Assembly: GCF_000015165.1 (NCBI RefSeq)
Contig: NC_009485.1
Coordinates: forward strand, 2,396,001 to 2,460,000
Reading direction: 5' to 3'
Length of the DNA: 64,000 nt
From: Bradyrhizobium sp. BTAi1
GTDB lineage: Bacteria; Pseudomonadota; Alphaproteobacteria; Rhizobiales; Xanthobacteraceae
The notes beneath the pieces were generated by a model. The model had not been told where the DNA came from and ran no database searches. It was given only the letters and a program-made list of their open reading frames with translations. The position numbers and the translations under genes were made by a program. Of the stretch, positions 34,061 through 43,170 are shown piece by piece; position 1 is the stretch's first letter, and every line of letters starts with the position of its first letter.

Positions 34061-35569
34061 ATGCGTTTCACGTCACTGGTTGTCGAACTGATCCGCGCGC
34101 GGCCTCGGCTGGTCGTCGTCATCGTGGTGCTGTGTCACGCCCTTCTCTGGCTGGGCATCGCGCTGCTGTTCTACCGCAGCCCTCCCGGCCAGCTCGCGAT
34201 GTCGATTGCCTTCGGACGGGAGTACCAGGTCGGCACCGATCTCGGGCCGCCGCTGCCGTTCTGGCTCGCGGATATCGCCTATCGCTTCGCCGGCAATCAT
34301 CTGTTCGGCGTGTATGTGCTGGCCGCGCTGTGCTCGGCCGTGACCTTCTGGGTGATCTATCTGCTCGCCCGTGCCATCGTCGGCGGCCAGCAGGCGGTGC
34401 TTGCGGTGCTTTTGACGATGACCGTCACGGCATTCGGGGCGCCGACACTTGAATTCGGGCCGGACGTGCTCGCGCGCCCGCTGTGGGCGCTGCTGCTGCT
34501 GCATAGCTGGCGGATTCTCGGCCAGGGCCAGCGCAACGCCTGGTTTGCATGGTCGATCGAGGCGGGTCTGCTGCTGCTCACCACGCCCGCCGCCGCCGGC
34601 CTGCTGCTGCTGCTCGCGGTCTTCACGGTGTCGACCGCCGAGGGCCGGCAGGTGCTGCGATCGTTCGATCCGCTGTTCGCGCTGCTGGTCGTGCTGGCGC
34701 TGGCGCTGCCTTACCTCATCTTCGTGTTGCGTTCCGACAGCGTGGGGCTTCCGGCCCTGCCGGTGCTGGCGGAGCTCTCGGCGCGCGCCTGGCATTGGCT
34801 CGCTTTGGCCGGCGGATTGCTGCTGGCGATCTCCGCCGTGCTGCTCCTCGTGGTGCTCGACGCCGGCTGGTTCGCCCGCGGTGAAGCCGATTCTCCGATC
34901 ATCTACCGCCGGTCGGTGCCGGCGCTGGCCCGCGACTTCGCCTATTGCTTCGCGATCGCACCTGCCTTGGTCGGCAGCCTGATCTCGGCCCTGTTCGGCC
35001 TTCCCACCGTGTTGGGCGGGACCGCCGTCGCCCTGACCATGGTCGGCCTCGCCATGGTGGTCGCCTCGGGCGATCTGATCTATCTGCGGCGCCAGCGGCT
35101 GCTGCGCAGCGTGTGGGCCGCAGCCGTGGCCGCGCCCGCAATCCTGGTCGCCGGCAGCGCGGTGATCGTCCCGTTGCTCGGCGATGGCGAGGTCGCGACC
35201 GCGATGCCCGCGCGCGACATCTCCCGCTTCTTCGTCGAGAGCTTCGAGCGCCGCACCAATCAGAAGCTGCAGGCCGTGGCCGGCGATCCGCAGCTTGCCA
35301 GCCTGATTGCGCTCGGCCGCCGCCGCGCGCATCTGTTCCTGGACGCCACGCCGCAGCGGACGCCGTGGATCAGCCCAGCCAGGTTTGCCGAAACCGGAGG
35401 CGTCGTGGTGTGGCGTGCCTCCGACACGGTCGGCACGCCGCCGCCGGAGCTTGCCCAGCGCTTTCCAGGCCTGGTGCCGGAGGTGCCGCGCAGCTTCGAC
35501 TGGCTGATCAACGGTCGCCAGCCGCTGCTGCGGATCGGCTGGGCGATCGTGCGGCCGAAGGCGCCGTAG
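34061..35569 (+). CDS. Membrane glycosyltransferase family 39 (ArnT/PMT-like)
   Basis: A 502-residue membrane protein with about ten to twelve predicted helices (VVVIVVLCHALLWLGIALLFY, VLAALCSAVTFWVIYLLARA and others). The first loop carries aromatic and acidic residues (FGREYQVGTDLGPPLPFW), where GT39 enzymes carry their catalytic acidic residues. Members use polyprenyl-phosphate sugars to modify lipids or proteins in the envelope, and the acceptor is unknown. The C-terminal periplasmic part ends near RSFDWLINGRQPLLRIG. It follows RNase HII by about 190 bases on the same strand. Confidence 0.85.
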   Translation: MRFTSLVVELIRARPRLVVVIVVLCHALLWLGIALLFYRSPPGQLAMSIAFGREYQVGTDLGPPLPFWLADIAYRFAGNHLFGVYVLAALCSAVTFWVIYLLARAIVGGQQAVLAVLLTMTVTAFGAPTLEFGPDVLARPLWALLLLHSWRILGQGQRNAWFAWSIEAGLLLLTTPAAAGLLLLLAVFTVSTAEGRQVLRSFDPLFALLVVLALALPYLIFVLRSDSVGLPALPVLAELSARAWHWLALAGGLLLAISAVLLLVVLDAGWFARGEADSPIIYRRSVPALARDFAYCFAIAPALVGSLISALFGLPTVLGGTAVALTMVGLAMVVASGDLIYLRRQRLLRSVWAAAVAAPAILVAGSAVIVPLLGDGEVATAMPARDISRFFVESFERRTNQKLQAVAGDPQLASLIALGRRRAHLFLDATPQRTPWISPARFAETGGVVVWRASDTVGTPPPELAQRFPGLVPEVPRSFDWLINGRQPLLRIGWAIVRPKAP

Positions 35570-35614
35570 CCTTTCCGCCAGCGACGTCCGGCGAGCGGAC
35601 CGTAATGCTCTCCG

Positions 35615-35650
35615 CGTCATTGCTTCGTCGCTTCGCTCCTCGCAATGACG
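35615..35650. repeat. Short palindromic intergenic repeat
   Basis: CGTCATTGC (35615-35623) and GCAATGACG (35642-35650) are perfect 9-bp arms. The loop contains CTTCGTCGCTTCGCTC, the same core as in the gaps at about 41.6 kb and 49.3-49.9 kb. It lies between the convergent GT39 and uracil-DNA glycosylase genes. Confidence 0.7.
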
Positions 35651-35663
35651 GCGAAGACGGTCG

Positions 35664-36488
35664 TCAGACCGCCATCACCTTCGCGATCGCGCGCAGGTCC
35701 TGCCAGGACAGCCGCTTGTAGGACGGCGAGCGCAACAGATAGGCCGGGTGGAAGGTCGCGATGGCGCGGATGGTGCGCTTGCCGGTGTCGTAGTCACGCC
35801 ATTTGCCGCGGCTGCGCATGATGCCCTCGGTCGTACCGAGGATCGCCTGGGTCGACGGGTTGCCGAGCGTCACCAGCACGTCGGGATCGACCAGCTCGAT
35901 CTGGCGGCGGATGAAGGGCAGGCAGATCTGCGTCTCCTGCGGCGTCGGCGTGCGGTTGCCGGGCGGCCGCCATGGAATGACATTGGCGATGTAGACCTTG
36001 CTGCGGTCGAGCCCGATCGCGCCGATCATGCGGTCGAGCAGCTTGCCGGAGCGGCCGACGAACGGCAGCCCCTCGATGTCCTCGTCACGGCCCGGCGCCT
36101 CGCCGACGAGCATGATGCGCGCCTGCGGATTGCCGTCGGCGAACACCAGCCGCGTCGCGGTTTGCTTCAGCGCGCAGCCATCGAAATTCTCCAGCAGTTC
36201 GCGCAGCGCCTCCAGGGTCGGCGCCGTCAGCGCCGCCTCGCGGGCAGAGGCAATGGCGGCCTCCGGCGGGGGCGGCGGTTCGCCGCGTGGCGGAATAATC
36301 GCCGGTGCCGGCAACCGGCCGGCTGGCGACGCTGCCGCCGGACGAGCCACGGCTGCGGCAGGCGCCGGCGCCGCCTCGGGCTCGACCAGGCGATTGATCG
36401 GCTCGTCGGCCAGCGCGCAGTCGACGCCCGTCTCCAGATAGAAGGCGAGCAGTTGCCGGACGTCGGGGAGGGGCTCGGGGATCATCAT
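35664..36488 (-). CDS. Family-4 uracil-DNA glycosylase
   Basis: A 274-residue uracil-DNA glycosylase of the family-4 (Fe-S) type that removes uracil from DNA. The catalytic block LVGEAPGRDEDIEGLPFVGRSG is about the middle of the protein, VIPWRPPGNRTPTP follows, and the C-terminal motif is FHPAYLLRSPSYKR. A Pro/Ala-rich linker (about residues 40-100) precedes the catalytic domain, not usual for thermophile enzymes but common in alphaproteobacterial ones. The frame extends upstream to 36650, but that part is unlike the family; the ATG at 36488 or 36485 starts at the conserved MIPEPLPDVRQLLAFY. Confidence 0.92.
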   Translation of the reverse strand: MMIPEPLPDVRQLLAFYLETGVDCALADEPINRLVEPEAAPAPAAAVARPAAASPAGRLPAPAIIPPRGEPPPPPEAAIASAREAALTAPTLEALRELLENFDGCALKQTATRLVFADGNPQARIMLVGEAPGRDEDIEGLPFVGRSGKLLDRMIGAIGLDRSKVYIANVIPWRPPGNRTPTPQETQICLPFIRRQIELVDPDVLVTLGNPSTQAILGTTEGIMRSRGKWRDYDTGKRTIRAIATFHPAYLLRSPSYKRLSWQDLRAIAKVMAV

Positions 36489-36790
36489 GATGGTCTGTTG
36501 CAACAGTCTACGCCGCCTTGGCGCATGGCGGAATGCATTTACGTGGTTGTCCTGCCCCGAAAAATCGGAAACAAGAGCTTGGAATAACCCAAAAAAGGGA
36601 CGGAACGCCCTAGTGTTCCGGCGCCAGCCTCCGCTCCCCTTCAGGATCACCTCCAGCGGACGGCCAACGCCTTCGGAACCCTAGTTAAGTCATTGTTGCT
36701 ATTGCAGCTCTCCGGGTTTGACCTTTGCTTGCGCCAGGGGGCTGCAAAGGCCACATCCACTGCACCAGCCGGGCCTGAGATCGAAAAGAC
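36489..36790. other. Divergent promoter region between the uracil glycosylase and ETF-QO genes
   Basis: About 300 bases with no convincing gene. A 6-bp inverted repeat (CGGAAC at 36601-36606, GTTCCG at 36615-36620) lies near the middle, and the 36660-36720 part is somewhat AT-rich, so promoters of the two divergent genes are most likely here. No LexA box was found. Confidence 0.4.
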
Positions 36791-38449
36791 ATGAGCACCG
36801 AAGAATTACCCGAGCGCGAATCCATGGAGTTTGACGTCGTCATCGTTGGCGCCGGCCCCTCGGGCCTGACCGCCGCGATCCGGCTGAAACAGCTCAATGC
36901 CGACCTCACCATCGTGGTCGTCGAGAAGGGCTCCGAGGTCGGCGCGCACATTCTGTCGGGGGCCGTGATCGATCCGCTCGCGCTGGACAAGCTGATCCCG
37001 GACTGGCGGTCGGACGACGATTGCCCGCTGAAGACCCCGGTCAAGGACGACAAGTTCTTCTGGATGACCAAGAGCGGCGCGATCAAGCTGCCGGGCTTTG
37101 CGATGCCGCCATTCATGGACAATCACCATTGCTACATCGGCTCGCTCGGCAATGTCTGTCGCTGGCTGTCGCGCAAGGCCGAGGCGCTCGGCGTCGAGAT
37201 CTATCCGGGCTTCGCGGCAACCGAGGTGCTGTATGACGAGCAGGGCGCGGTGCGCGGCATCGCCACCGGCGACATGGGTATTGCCAAGGACGGCAAGCCG
37301 AAGGCCTCGTTCACGCGCGGCATGGAGCTGCTCGGCAAGTACACGCTGTTCGCGGAAGGCGCGCGCGGCAGCCTGTCCAAGCAGCTGATCGCGAAATTCG
37401 CCCTCGATGCCAAGAGCGAGCCGCCGAAATTCGGCATCGGCCTGAAGGAAGTCTGGCAGATCGATCCCGCCAAGCACCAGAAGGGACTGATCCAGCACTC
37501 GTTCGGCTGGCCGCTCGACATGAAGACCGGCGGCGGCTCGTTCCTCTATCACTACGACGACAATCTGGTCGCGGTCGGCTTCGTCGTGCATCTGAACTAC
37601 GACGATCCCTATCTGTCGCCGTTCGAGGAATTCCAGCGCTTCAAGACGCATCCCTCGATCCGCGGCGTGTTCGAAGGCGGCAAGCGCCTGGCCTATGGCG
37701 CGCGTGCCATCACCGAGGGCGGCTATCAATCGGTGCCGCGGCTGTCGTTCGCCGGCGGCGTGCTGATCGGCTGCGCGGCAGGCTTCGTCAACGTGCCGCG
37801 CATCAAGGGTGTGCACAATGCGATGGGCAGCGCCATGCTGGCGGCCGAGCATGTCAATGCGGCGCTCGCGGCCGGCCGCGCCAATGACGAACTGGTCGAC
37901 TACGAGAACGCCTGGCGCTCATCGCCGGTCGGCGAGGACCTGTTCAAGGTCCGCAACGTCAAGCCGCTGTGGTCGAAATTCGGCACCGTGCTCGGCGTCA
38001 TCCTCGGCGGCTTCGACATGTGGTGCAACACGCTCGGCTTCTCGCTGTTCGGTACGCAGTCGCATGCCAAGCCGGATCGCGCGACGCTCGATCCCGCCAA
38101 GGCGCACCAGCCGAAGCCAGTGATGAAGCCGGACGGCAAGCTGACCTTCGACCGGCTGTCGTCGGTATTCCTGTCCAATACGAATCACGAGGAAGACCAG
38201 CCGGTGCATCTGAAGGTCGCCGACATGGCGCTGCAGAAGAGCTCCGAGCACGACGTCTATGCCGGCCCGTCCAACCGCTATTGCCCGGCGGGCGTCTATG
38301 AGTGGGTCGAGGACGGTGCCAGCCCGCGCTTCGTCATCAACGCGCAGAACTGCGTCCACTGCAAGACCTGCGACGTCAAGGATCCCAATGGCAACATCAC
38401 CTGGGTTCCTCCGGAAGGCGGCGGGGGGCCGAACTACGAAGCCATGTAG
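36791..38449 (+). CDS. etfD: Electron-transfer flavoprotein-ubiquinone oxidoreductase
   Basis: A 552-residue inner-membrane-associated enzyme that passes electrons from ETF (fed by acyl-CoA and other dehydrogenases) to ubiquinone. The FAD-binding motif (VIVGAGPSGLTAAIRLKQ) is near the N-terminus. A quinone-reaction region follows (about residues 230-330). The C-terminal [4Fe-4S] ferredoxin domain has cysteines at CPAGVYEW and CVHCKTC. Length and motif order match the mitochondrial enzyme. The start is ATG at 36791; the initial MSTEELPERESMEFD is a plausible short N-terminus before the dinucleotide fold. No etfA/etfB genes are beside it. Confidence 0.96.
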   Translation: MSTEELPERESMEFDVVIVGAGPSGLTAAIRLKQLNADLTIVVVEKGSEVGAHILSGAVIDPLALDKLIPDWRSDDDCPLKTPVKDDKFFWMTKSGAIKLPGFAMPPFMDNHHCYIGSLGNVCRWLSRKAEALGVEIYPGFAATEVLYDEQGAVRGIATGDMGIAKDGKPKASFTRGMELLGKYTLFAEGARGSLSKQLIAKFALDAKSEPPKFGIGLKEVWQIDPAKHQKGLIQHSFGWPLDMKTGGGSFLYHYDDNLVAVGFVVHLNYDDPYLSPFEEFQRFKTHPSIRGVFEGGKRLAYGARAITEGGYQSVPRLSFAGGVLIGCAAGFVNVPRIKGVHNAMGSAMLAAEHVNAALAAGRANDELVDYENAWRSSPVGEDLFKVRNVKPLWSKFGTVLGVILGGFDMWCNTLGFSLFGTQSHAKPDRATLDPAKAHQPKPVMKPDGKLTFDRLSSVFLSNTNHEEDQPVHLKVADMALQKSSEHDVYAGPSNRYCPAGVYEWVEDGASPRFVINAQNCVHCKTCDVKDPNGNITWVPPEGGGGPNYEAM

Positions 38450-38686
38450 CGCAATTCACGCACGATTGCGTGAGGCGGTCGTCCCTGCGGGGGCGACCGG
38501 CCACGATACGGCCATACTGCCGCGGTTTGACGCAGGTCACCTTCGTCAAAGGGGCTCGCGGCTGACCCGAATATCCTGCAAATCCTTGCGGTTGGCCGCC
38601 AAACGCGGCATTGTCGGCGCCTTGAAGAGCGGCCGACCGGGTTCGCGTCCGATACGACCATTCCTTTCCAACAACCAGAGCGCACC

Positions 38687-40486
38687 GTGATGTTATCCAT
38701 TCGCAATCGCTGGACCGCAATTGCCGTTGCCGCCGTGCTGCTTCCGGGCGCCGTTCTGGCCCAGACGCCAGATCACCCGTCGGATAACAGCGCGAAGTTT
38801 CCCACCGGCGTCGATCTGAAGTCGCTCACCACCTCCGGCAGCTATCTGGCGGCCCGCCATGCCAGCGTCGAGCGCGATGCCGCTTCCGCCGCCGCGTTCT
38901 ACCGTTCCGCGCTGCGCAGCGACCCCAAGAACAACGAGCTGCTCGATCGCGCCTTCATCTCCTCGGTTGCCGATGGCGACATCGAAGAAGCGGTCAAGCT
39001 GGCCGAGCGCATCCTCACCGTCGACAAGTCGAACCGCATCGCGCGTCTCGTCGTCGGCGTGCAGGATATCAAGCAGAAGAAATACGCGGCCGCGCAGACC
39101 AACATCAATCAGTCGGTGCGTGGACCGATCACCGATCTCGTCGCGACCCTGCTGTCGGCCTGGGCCGCGGCCGGCGCGGGTGACGCCAAGACCGCGGTCG
39201 CCAATATCGACAAGCTGACCGGTCCGGAATGGTATCCGCTGTTCAAGGATCTGCATGCCGGCATGATCCTGGAGCTGGCCGGCAAGGAGAAGGAGGCCGG
39301 CACGCGCTTCGAGCGCGCCTACAAGCTCGACGATTCGATGCTGCGGATCACCGAGGCCTATGCGCGTTGGCTGTCGCGCAACAAGGATGCCGCATCCGCC
39401 ACCGCGATCTATGAGGCGTTCGACAAGAAGCTCGCCCGTCATCCGCTGGTGCAGGAGGGGCTGCGCGACACCAAGGCGGGCAAGAAGCTGCCGCCGCTGG
39501 TCGATTCGGCGCAGGCCGGCGCCGCCGAGGCGCTGTACGGCATCGGCGCGACCTTGAGCCGTCGCGGCGGTGAGGATCTCGCGCTGGTCTATCTGCAGCT
39601 CGCGCTGCACCTGCAGCCCAGCCATCCGCTGGCGCTGCTGTCGCTCGCCGATCTCTACGAGACGGTGAAGAAGCCGCAGATGGCGATCAAGGTCTATGAG
39701 CGGGTGCCGGCGAGCTCGCCGCTGAAGCGCAACGCGCAGATCCAGCTCGCCACCGATCTCGACAGTGCCGACCGCAGCGATGAGGCGATCAAGATCCTCA
39801 AGGACGTGATCGCGCAGGATCCGAAGGATCTCGAGGCGATCATGGCGCTCGGCAATATCGAGCGCGGCCGCAAGAAGTTCGCCGATTGCGCCAAGACCTA
39901 TTCGCTCGGCGTCGACTCGCTGCCGGCAAACAACGACAAGGCCAACAGCGTCTATTACTACTATCGCGGCATCTGCCTGGAGCGCTCCAAGCAGTGGCCC
40001 AAGGCCGAGGCCGACATGCGCAAGGCGCTCGAGCTGCAGCCCGACCAGCCGCATGTGCTGAATTATCTCGGCTATTCCTGGATCGACCAGGGCGTCAATC
40101 TCGACGAAGGCATGAAGATGATCAAGCGCGCCGTCGAGCAGCGCCCCGACGATGGCTACATCGTCGACTCGCTCGGCTGGGCCTATTACCGCATCGGCAA
40201 TTACGAAGAGGCGGTGAAGCATCTCGAGCGCGCGATCGATTTGAAGCCCGAGGATCCGACCATCAACGACCATCTCGGCGATGCCTATTGGCGCGTCGGC
40301 CGCAAGCTGGAAGCGAAATTCCAGTGGGCCCATGCCCGCGATCTGAAGCCGGAGGCCGAGGAGCTGCCGAAGATCGAGGCCAAGATCCAGAATGGTCTGA
40401 CCGACGATCCGGCGCCTGCGGCAGCGAGCGCGGACACCAAGGACGCGCCGTCCGACGCCAAGAAGGACGACGGCAAGGGCGGTTAG
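38687..40486 (+). CDS. Exported tetratricopeptide-repeat protein
   Basis: A 599-residue protein with an N-terminal signal peptide (RWTAIAVAAVLLPGAVLAQT) and many TPR units in the remainder. Clear ones are LLSLADLYETVKKPQMAIKVY, a repeat with DADM-KALELQPDQPHVLNYLGYSW, and VDSLGWAYYRIGNYEEAVKHLERA. The tail is Ala/Asp/Lys-rich. TPR proteins mediate protein-protein contacts; in bacteria exported ones often assist outer-membrane or polysaccharide systems. I have no specific function. The start is GTG at 38687 or ATG at 38690. Residues 30-40 (DHPSDNSAKFPTG) may follow a signal cleavage site after LAQ. Confidence 0.88.
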   Translation: MMLSIRNRWTAIAVAAVLLPGAVLAQTPDHPSDNSAKFPTGVDLKSLTTSGSYLAARHASVERDAASAAAFYRSALRSDPKNNELLDRAFISSVADGDIEEAVKLAERILTVDKSNRIARLVVGVQDIKQKKYAAAQTNINQSVRGPITDLVATLLSAWAAAGAGDAKTAVANIDKLTGPEWYPLFKDLHAGMILELAGKEKEAGTRFERAYKLDDSMLRITEAYARWLSRNKDAASATAIYEAFDKKLARHPLVQEGLRDTKAGKKLPPLVDSAQAGAAEALYGIGATLSRRGGEDLALVYLQLALHLQPSHPLALLSLADLYETVKKPQMAIKVYERVPASSPLKRNAQIQLATDLDSADRSDEAIKILKDVIAQDPKDLEAIMALGNIERGRKKFADCAKTYSLGVDSLPANNDKANSVYYYYRGICLERSKQWPKAEADMRKALELQPDQPHVLNYLGYSWIDQGVNLDEGMKMIKRAVEQRPDDGYIVDSLGWAYYRIGNYEEAVKHLERAIDLKPEDPTINDHLGDAYWRVGRKLEAKFQWAHARDLKPEAEELPKIEAKIQNGLTDDPAPAAASADTKDAPSDAKKDDGKGG

Positions 40487-40648
40487 TTCGTCCGATCATG
40501 GTTTGAGCGCGATTGCGGGCTCCTCGGTTTGCCGGGGAGCCCGGATGGTTTTGATGGAGCATGTGGCGGTGCCGGCCACGCTCGTTTCGGCCGCGGGCCG
40601 ACAGCGACACCGGACCCCGCCACCGAGGATGTTGGGGGCATTGCGCCG

Positions 40649-41554
40649 ATGTTGGCGTCCACGGTCACCGGCGCGCCGCTGCAGGAGCAGGGCCGTGCCA
40701 AGGTCAATCTGACATTGCGGGTCGTCGGCCGTCGCGTCGACGGCTATCACGATCTCGAAAGCGTCGTCGCCTTCGCCGATTGCGCGGATCAGCTCACCCT
40801 GGTCCCTGGGCCGGAGCTGACGCTGACCACCACCGGGCCTCTTGCCGCGGCCTGCGGTGAGACCTCCGACAATCTGGTGCTGAAGGCGGCGCGCCTGCTG
40901 GCCGAGTCCGTTCCCGGCCTGAAGCTCGGCGCATTCGAATTGGAGAAGGTGCTGCCCGTCGCGGCCGGCATCGGCGGCGGCTCGGCGGATGCGGCCGCCG
41001 CGCTGCGGCTGCTCGCCAGACTGAATGGCCTCTCGCTTGATGATCCGCGTCTGCAGGCGGTGGCGCTGAAGACCGGGGCCGACGTGCCGGTCTGCGTGCC
41101 CTCGCGGGCCTGCACCATGACCGGCGTCGGCGAGAATCTGCAGCCGCTCGCGCTGCCTGTCCTGCCCTGCGTGATGATCAATCCGCGCGTGCCGGTGGCG
41201 ACCAAGGACGTGTTCCAGGCGCTCGGTCTCAAGCCGGGTGATCTCCTGGTTGGCGTGACCGACGTTCTCACCGCGCCGTCCTGGCCAACGGCTGGGGCGT
41301 CCATCGGCGATTGGGTCTCCGCGCTCGACCAGGTCAAGAACGATCTCGAGCCCCCGGCGCTCAAAGTGCAACCGATCATCGGCACCGTGCTCGACGCGCT
41401 GCGCGCAAGCCACGGCGTGCTGCTGGCCCGGATGTCCGGCTCCGGTGCGACCTGCTTTGCGATCTATGGCAGCGAGGCCGATGCAAAGGCCGCGGGCGCA
41501 CAAATCAGCGCTGATCACCCGGAGTGGTGGGTGCACGCGGGCACTCTGAGTTAG
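40649..41554 (+). CDS. ispE: 4-diphosphocytidyl-2-C-methyl-D-erythritol kinase IspE
   Basis: A 301-residue GHMP-kinase of the non-mevalonate isoprenoid pathway. The N-terminal strand (GRAKVNLTLRVVGRRVDGYHDLES) includes substrate contacts, the ATP-binding glycine-rich loop is PVAAGIGGGSADAAAALRL, and a third motif is RMSGSGATCFAIYGS. The family start (MLASTVTGAPLQEQ) is the ATG at 40649; the 40-residue upstream extension of the frame is not family-like. It probably supplies IPP/DMAPP precursors for the polyprenyl diphosphate synthase encoded nearby at 41.8 kb on the other strand. Confidence 0.95.
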   Translation: MLASTVTGAPLQEQGRAKVNLTLRVVGRRVDGYHDLESVVAFADCADQLTLVPGPELTLTTTGPLAAACGETSDNLVLKAARLLAESVPGLKLGAFELEKVLPVAAGIGGGSADAAAALRLLARLNGLSLDDPRLQAVALKTGADVPVCVPSRACTMTGVGENLQPLALPVLPCVMINPRVPVATKDVFQALGLKPGDLLVGVTDVLTAPSWPTAGASIGDWVSALDQVKNDLEPPALKVQPIIGTVLDALRASHGVLLARMSGSGATCFAIYGSEADAKAAGAQISADHPEWWVHAGTLS

Positions 41555-41565
41555 CTTGCGCAGCC

Positions 41566-41641
41566 GTCATTGCGAGCGAAGCAATCAAGAATCTTTGTCG
41601 CGACCCTGGATCGCTTCGTCGCTTCGCTCCCCGCGATGACG
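41566..41641. repeat. Palindromic intergenic repeat
   Basis: GTCATTGCGAGCGAAGC (41566-41582) and GCTTCGTCGCTTCGCTC (near 41612-41628) followed by GCGATGACG are imperfect arms of the same family as the 35.6 and 49.3-49.9 kb elements. It lies between the convergent ispE and polyprenyl synthase genes. The remaining part of the gap to 41804 has no recognised feature. Confidence 0.65.
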
Positions 41642-41804
41642 GTGCGTGGAGCTACGGTGCTCGTCAATCAGCCCAGCCGTCGCCCGGCTTGACCGGGCGA
41701 TCGAATATTCCAGAGGCTGTCGTGTCGATCGAGACAGGGCGGCGTAGTGGAGACCGCGCCTGCGCGTGGCATGACACCCGCGATGGAGGCGGCAGGCGAA
41801 CGAA

Positions 41805-42815
41805 CTAATGCGACCTCGCCAGACAGAACGCGACGACCTGCTCGAGTGCGGTCTTCATCGGCGAGGCCGGGAACAGCGCCAGCGCGTCGACGGCCATGGC
41901 GCCGTAATGATGGGCGCGGCTGATCGTGTCCTCCAGCGCGCGGTGCTTGTTCATCAGGCCGATGGCGTGGTCGAGATCGGAATCACTGATCTCGCCGCGC
42001 TCCAGCGATTTGATCCAGAAGGCACGCTCACTGTCGCTGCCACGGCGGAAGGCGAGCACCACCGGGAGCGTGATCTTGCCTTCGCGGAAATCGTCGCCGA
42101 CATTCTTGCCGAGCTTGGCGGCCTTGCCGCCATAATCGAGCACGTCATCGACGAGCTGGAACGCAATGCCGAGATTCATGCCGAACGAGCGCGACGCGGT
42201 CTGCTCGGCCTTGGGACGATCGGCGAGCACCGGGCCGACCTCGCAGGCGGCGGCGAACAGCTCGGCGGTCTTGCCGCGGATCACGGCCAGATATTCATCC
42301 TCGGTGGTCGCGGTGTTCTTGGCGGCGGCGAGCTGCATCACCTCGCCCTCGGCGATCGTGGCCGCCGCAGCCGACAGGATGTCGAGCGCGCGCAGCGAAC
42401 CGACTTCGACCATCATGCGGAACGCTTGGCCGAGCAGGAAGTCGCCGACCAGCACGCTGGCCTCGTTGCCCCAGAGCATGCGTGCGGACAATTTGCCGCG
42501 GCGCATTTCGCTCTCGTCAACCACGTCGTCATGCAGGAGCGTCGCGGTGTGCATGAATTCGACCGCCGCGGCGAGCTTGACATGGCCGTCGCCGGCATAG
42601 CCGGTGAGATGCGCCATCGCGAGCGTCAGCATCGGCCGCAGCCGTTTGCCGCCCGAGGAGATCAGGTGGTTGGCGACCTCGGGAATCATCGTCACGTCCG
42701 AACCGGTGCGTGACAGGATCGTGGCGTTGACCCGTTCCATGTCGGCCGCGACCAGGCCGACCAGCCCATCGATGGAAGCGCCCGATGGACTCTCGAAAGG
42801 TACGATAACCGCCAC
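41805..42815 (-). CDS. All-trans polyprenyl (probably octa- or decaprenyl) diphosphate synthase
   Basis: A 336-residue trans-prenyltransferase that builds the side chain of ubiquinone. The first aspartate-rich motif is LLHDDVVDESEMRRGK and the second is QLVDDVLDYGGKA; the GGKRLRPMLTL block is typical. Chain length cannot be read from the sequence, though decaprenyl is usual in bradyrhizobia. The frame opens upstream to 43070, but that part overlaps the DUF2007 gene on the other strand. GTG at 42815 (VAVIVPFESPSG), with GGAG upstream on the minus strand, fits the family start. It is divergent from the DUF2007/TrmN6 pair. Confidence 0.94.
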   Translation of the reverse strand: MAVIVPFESPSGASIDGLVGLVAADMERVNATILSRTGSDVTMIPEVANHLISSGGKRLRPMLTLAMAHLTGYAGDGHVKLAAAVEFMHTATLLHDDVVDESEMRRGKLSARMLWGNEASVLVGDFLLGQAFRMMVEVGSLRALDILSAAAATIAEGEVMQLAAAKNTATTEDEYLAVIRGKTAELFAAACEVGPVLADRPKAEQTASRSFGMNLGIAFQLVDDVLDYGGKAAKLGKNVGDDFREGKITLPVVLAFRRGSDSERAFWIKSLERGEISDSDLDHAIGLMNKHRALEDTISRAHHYGAMAVDALALFPASPMKTALEQVVAFCLARSH

Positions 42816-42942
42816 GCTGGTCTCCAATTTTGCTATTCTGTGTCCGACAATAGAAACTGCGGCCGCAGGCGGCAAGGGCGGACACGGAACCTTGACCCAA
42901 CCCCACCCAGCCGTGACCGAATCCTGCACGGAGACATAACGG

Positions 42943-43170
42943 TTGAAGGAATTGGTTCGGACCAACGATATCGTGCTGGTTTCGGCTGTTGGCGCGCTGC
43001 TCGACGGCGCTGATATCCACCATCTCGTGCTCGACCAGAACATGAGCATCATCGAGGGCTCGCTCGGCATTCTGCCGCGACGGATCCTGGTTCACGAGGA
43101 CGACAATCTGCAGGCCCGCCGGCTTCTCACCGACGCAGGGCTCGGGCATGAACTCCGTCCCGATGAGTGA
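42943..43170 (+). CDS. DUF2007-domain small protein
   Basis: A 75-residue protein of the DUF2007 type (VRTNDIVLVSAVGALLDGADIH, and RRILVHEDDNLQARRLL near the end). DUF2007 proteins are thought to bind or sense a ligand via a GlnB-like fold, but function is unknown. The start is a TTG at 42943 with GGAGA 7-12 bases upstream. Its 3' end overlaps the next gene's start at 43148, so the two are probably translationally coupled. Confidence 0.85.
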   Translation: MKELVRTNDIVLVSAVGALLDGADIHHLVLDQNMSIIEGSLGILPRRILVHEDDNLQARRLLTDAGLGHELRPDE